A stretch of DNA of 9,088 nt from an uncultured Verrucomicrobiota bacterium (lineage in GTDB: Bacteria > Verrucomicrobiota > Kiritimatiellia > RFP12 > UBA1067): NCBI GenBank assembly GCA_946631535.1, contig CAMPAF010000111.1:1-9088 (forward strand). The letters are read 5' to 3'. How positions within the stretch are numbered: the first letter of the stretch is position 1; the number at the start of each line of letters is the position of its first letter. Under the pieces are notes generated by a model, which saw only the letters and a list, made by a program, of their open reading frames with translations, made no database searches and had not been told where the DNA came from. This document shows positions 6,672 to 9,088 of the stretch, piece after piece. The position numbers and the translations under genes are program-made.

Positions 6672-8600
6672 ATGAAGAACACAACGATGCTCGTTGCCGT
6701 TGCGGTCGGCATGGCCGCGGCGAGCCTCTCTGCGGCGCGAAACGCGCCGTGGTCCAAGGAGAAGGCGTGGGAGTGGTACAACGCCCAGCCGTGGATGCGC
6801 GGGTGCAACTACATGCCGGCGAGCGCGGCGAACCGCGTGGACCAGTGGCAGGAGTTGGGTTGCGAGGAGCGCTTCGCGGAGATGGAGACCGAGCTCAAGC
6901 TCGCGCAGTCCATCGGCTTCAACACCATGCGCATCATCATCGAGGAGCAGGGCTTCGCCGTGTGGTGCGCGGAGCACGACGGCTTCATGGCGCGCCTCGA
7001 GCGGATGCTCGCGCTTCTCGACAAGTACGGCATGCGCATGATCCTCGTGCTGGGCAACGACTGCTCGCGCCCGAAGGAGATCTGGAAGTTCCCGAAGACC
7101 GGACCGCAGCCCTGCGACTGGGGATACCACGGCGGACGCAAGCGCAGCCAGCACGGCTCCTTCCCGGGGGCGGTGGGTTACACCTGCGTGGACGATCCGG
7201 AGCTGCGCGAGAAGTTCTTCGCGATGTGCGAGGAGGTGATGACGAAATACCGCACCGACAGGCGCATCGCGTTCTGGAACATCTGGAACGAGCCCGGCAA
7301 CGGCAACCGCCGCCAGCCGGAGCACGTGGCGCTCCTCCGCCGCATGTTCGAGCTTGGATGGAAGATCGACCCCGTGCAGCCTCTCGCGGCGGACGTCTGG
7401 GCGGGCCACTACGGCATGTCGCCCAAGGACGCCAACAAGCCGCAGCTGCTCGCAGGCCAGCTTTCCGACATCATCTCGTACCACTGCTACGGCGAATTCG
7501 AGGCGCAGGCGCGCATCCACGGCAAGCTGAAGAACTACTACGGTCGCCCGCTCGTGAACACGGAATGGCTCGCGCGCATCAAGCGCAACTACGTGTTCGA
7601 CGCGTATCCGTTCTACGCACAGAACCGCGTAGGCTGCACGTGCTGGGGGTTCGTCGCCGGCAAGTACCAGACGTACGAGCCGTGGGAGAGCATGTGGCGG
7701 CAGGTGGCCGACGGCAGGCCGGAGGCTGAGAAGTACGACTTCACGAAGTGGTTCCACGACCTGTACCGCCCGTCGCTGCGTCCGTACGACCCGAAGGAGA
7801 TCGACGTGATCAAGCACGTGAACGAGCAGATGGACGCCGAACGCGAGGGCAAGTCCCTGCGCGCGAAGATCGCGAAGTCCTGCACGATCACAGGCGAGGA
7901 CATGTGGTACGGCTACCGCCGCACGAAGTTCGAGTTCAAGGGACGCAAGGCCTGGGTGGTGGAGCCGTCCCGCACGCCGAAGAAGGGCATCCCGTGGACC
8001 TGGACGATGCAGTGGGCGGAGGCGTTCGTGGACCGTACGGGCGTCCCCGACCTGCTCGCGAAGGGCTACCACCATGTGACGCTCGACGTGTTCGACACGC
8101 GCATGGACGAGACCGGCCTCAAGGCGTGCGCGGAGTTCCAGGACTTCCTCGTGAAGGAGCTCGGCTTCGTGAGGAAGTGCAACCTGATCGGCATGAGCTG
8201 GGGCGGGTTCTTCTCCACGCGCTACGCGGCCGCCTATCCGCAGAACGTGCGCCGGATCTACCTCGACGCGCCGCTCCTCAACTTCGACGGTTTCAACGTA
8301 ATGTCGATCGGCCCGTGGGCGAACGCTGCGCCGGCGGACGGCAAGTGGACGAACGATCCGCGCATGCCCGTGAACCTCGCCCCGCAGATCGTGAAGGGCG
8401 ACATCCCCGTGCTGCTTCTCTACGGCGGGCAGGACCAGACCGTGCCGCCGGCCTCGAACGCGGAGCTGTTCGCGGCGCGCTTCAAGGAAGCGGGCGGCCG
8501 GATCGACGTCGAGAAGCGCGGCGCGTTCGGGCACCATCCTCACGGCGTCGACCCCAACAAGACCGCCCGGATCGTCAATTTCGTGACGACGGCGAAGTGA
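6672..8600 (+). CDS. Exported bifunctional enzyme: clan GH-A (GH5-like) glycosidase fused to an alpha/beta-hydrolase
   Basis: A 642-residue, probably secreted enzyme (signal peptide MKNTTMLVAVAVGMAAASLSA). Residues about 25-400 form a cellulase-like TIM barrel of the kind often annotated as 1,4-beta-xylanase: WMRGCNYMPASAANRVDQWQ opening, acid/base Glu207 in WNIWNEPG, nucleophile Glu298 in LVNTEW, closing strand CTCWGFVAGK. The 91-residue gap between the two Glu suits clan GH-A. From about residue 410 a second catalytic domain begins: nucleophile elbow GMSWGG with Ser509, acid Asp588 in LYGGQDQTVPP, and catalytic His among GHHPHG (621-624). Together they look like a complete esterase-type triad. 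Glycan backbone cleavage plus ester removal in one polypeptide is inferred. AAGGAG (6661-6666) is 5 nt from the ATG at 6672 but only 2 nt from the ATG at 6669, so 6672 is preferred. A DUF5107 gene follows after 63 nt. The substrate is not determinable. Confidence 0.9.
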   Translation: MKNTTMLVAVAVGMAAASLSAARNAPWSKEKAWEWYNAQPWMRGCNYMPASAANRVDQWQELGCEERFAEMETELKLAQSIGFNTMRIIIEEQGFAVWCAEHDGFMARLERMLALLDKYGMRMILVLGNDCSRPKEIWKFPKTGPQPCDWGYHGGRKRSQHGSFPGAVGYTCVDDPELREKFFAMCEEVMTKYRTDRRIAFWNIWNEPGNGNRRQPEHVALLRRMFELGWKIDPVQPLAADVWAGHYGMSPKDANKPQLLAGQLSDIISYHCYGEFEAQARIHGKLKNYYGRPLVNTEWLARIKRNYVFDAYPFYAQNRVGCTCWGFVAGKYQTYEPWESMWRQVADGRPEAEKYDFTKWFHDLYRPSLRPYDPKEIDVIKHVNEQMDAEREGKSLRAKIAKSCTITGEDMWYGYRRTKFEFKGRKAWVVEPSRTPKKGIPWTWTMQWAEAFVDRTGVPDLLAKGYHHVTLDVFDTRMDETGLKACAEFQDFLVKELGFVRKCNLIGMSWGGFFSTRYAAAYPQNVRRIYLDAPLLNFDGFNVMSIGPWANAAPADGKWTNDPRMPVNLAPQIVKGDIPVLLLYGGQDQTVPPASNAELFAARFKEAGGRIDVEKRGAFGHHPHGVDPNKTARIVNFVTTAK

Positions 8601-8607
8601 GTGAAGT

Positions 8608-8621
8608 TAGTGGCTAGTGGC
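8608..8621. repeat. Two 7-bp tandem units between the fusion enzyme and the DUF5107 gene
   Basis: tagtggc is repeated at 8608-8614 and 8615-8621, followed by the degenerate tttggtgg. It sits in the 63-nt gap 8601-8663, which shows no terminator-like hairpin, consistent with read-through into the next gene. Two short units can arise by chance. Confidence 0.4.
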
Positions 8622-8663
8622 TTTGGTGGTCAAAGAATCAAGAAGGAAGATTGAGAGGAACTG

Positions 8664-9088
8664 ATGAAAAAGACAATCAGCTTGTCGATGATCGCGTGCG
8701 CGGCGGCGTGCCTCGCGGGCGAGGTGCAGATGAAGGAAGACACGATCATGCTCCCGACGTACGCGCCGGGCGGCTATGACAAGACGCCCATCTTCTTCAC
8801 TGGACGCGTCTACCAGGGCGCGCAGGGCCGCGTGTACCCGTACCCGATGCAGGACGTGCTGCACGACGAGAAGATCGACGAGAACTACAAGTACCTCGTG
8901 CTCGAGAACGAGTGGCTCCAGATGGGACTCCTGCCGGAGCACGGCGGGCACCTGCTCAACTTCACCGACAAGAAGACCGGCTTCGAGATCTTCTACCGCC
9001 AGCACGTCGTGAAGCCCGCGCTCATCGGCATGCTCGGCGCGTGGATCTCCGGCGGCGTGGAGTGGAACTTCCCGCACCACCACCGCGC
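8664..9088 (+). CDS. DUF5107 domain protein, exported (3' end outside window)
   Basis: The first 141 codons of a longer gene. The N-terminus MKKTISLSMIACAAACLAG looks like a signal peptide (cleavage probably after CLA); there is a Cys at residue 16, but AAAC is a poor lipobox. The rest matches the N-terminal conserved region of DUF5107, a family with a galactose-mutarotase-like beta-sandwich common in bacterial carbohydrate loci. The clear blocks are LPTYAPGGYDKTPIFF, RVYQGAQGRVYPYPMQD, YLVLENEWLQMGLLPEHGGH, KPALIGMLGAWISGGVEWN and FPHHHR. AGAGGA (8654-8659) lies 4 nt upstream of the ATG. It follows the fusion enzyme closely in the same direction, so co-transcription from the promoter at 6611-6639 is likely. 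The biochemical function of the family is not established to my knowledge; binding or epimerising a sugar is a reasonable guess from the fold. Confidence 0.88.
   Translation, partial: MKKTISLSMIACAAACLAGEVQMKEDTIMLPTYAPGGYDKTPIFFTGRVYQGAQGRVYPYPMQDVLHDEKIDENYKYLVLENEWLQMGLLPEHGGHLLNFTDKKTGFEIFYRQHVVKPALIGMLGAWISGGVEWNFPHHHR

Noticed and set aside
6654..8543. A 629-codon open frame on the - strand, antisense to almost the whole fusion enzyme
   Set aside because: It is rich in Arg, Val, Leu and His with no recognisable domain, and exists because GC-rich third positions remove stops from the opposite strand. The + strand protein has two full catalytic domains, a signal peptide and a ribosome binding site.

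Overview
The window is a GC-rich piece of a bacterial chromosome. All five genes lie on the + strand and read as one carbohydrate-utilisation neighbourhood. Three features point to the PVC group, most probably a gut or rumen Kiritimatiellota (Kiritimatiellae), or failing that Lentisphaerae or Verrucomicrobia. They are exported LamG-type proteins whose mature N-terminus reads DVVAWWKFD, a XylR-type sugar regulator beside glycosidases, and short palindromic elements inserted inside coding sequence. This placement is inferred from protein style; the window has no rRNA or other phylogenetic marker.

Layout. (1) Bases 1-2819: the 3' part of a glycoside hydrolase family 2 gene whose start lies upstream. 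It carries two in-frame insertions of a composite palindromic repeat, one of them expanded to four 33-bp units, plus an 8-bp-unit tandem repeat and a separate short palindrome. (2) Bases 2820-2944: an intergenic region with a candidate operator and a sigma70-like promoter. (3) Bases 2945-5428: a secreted protein with three LamG / concanavalin A-like modules. (4) Bases 5447-6583: a XylR-type regulator (sugar-binding-protein-like sensor plus AraC DNA-binding domain), 18 nt after the LamG gene and probably in its operon. (5) Bases 6573-6671: a second copy of the operator block, starting in the regulator's last codons, then a good promoter. (6) Bases 6672-8600: an exported two-domain enzyme, a clan GH-A glycosidase fused to an alpha/beta-hydrolase (putative esterase). 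(7) Bases 8664 to the window end: the 5' part of a DUF5107 gene, probably co-transcribed with the fusion enzyme.

Proposed working model (inference). The regulator senses a sugar released from a polysaccharide and acts at the two matching operator blocks. One lies ahead of its own operon (LamG protein plus regulator) and the other ahead of the glycosidase-esterase / DUF5107 operon. The exported LamG protein may bind glycan, the fusion enzyme would cut backbone and ester decorations, and the GH2 enzyme would trim oligosaccharides. The substrate cannot be read from the sequence; a decorated hemicellulose, pectin or host glycan are all possible.

The most unusual points are the frame-preserving palindromic insertions in the GH2 gene, the 27-bp block shared by both internal promoters with direct half-sites 23 bp apart, and the glycosidase-esterase fusion.
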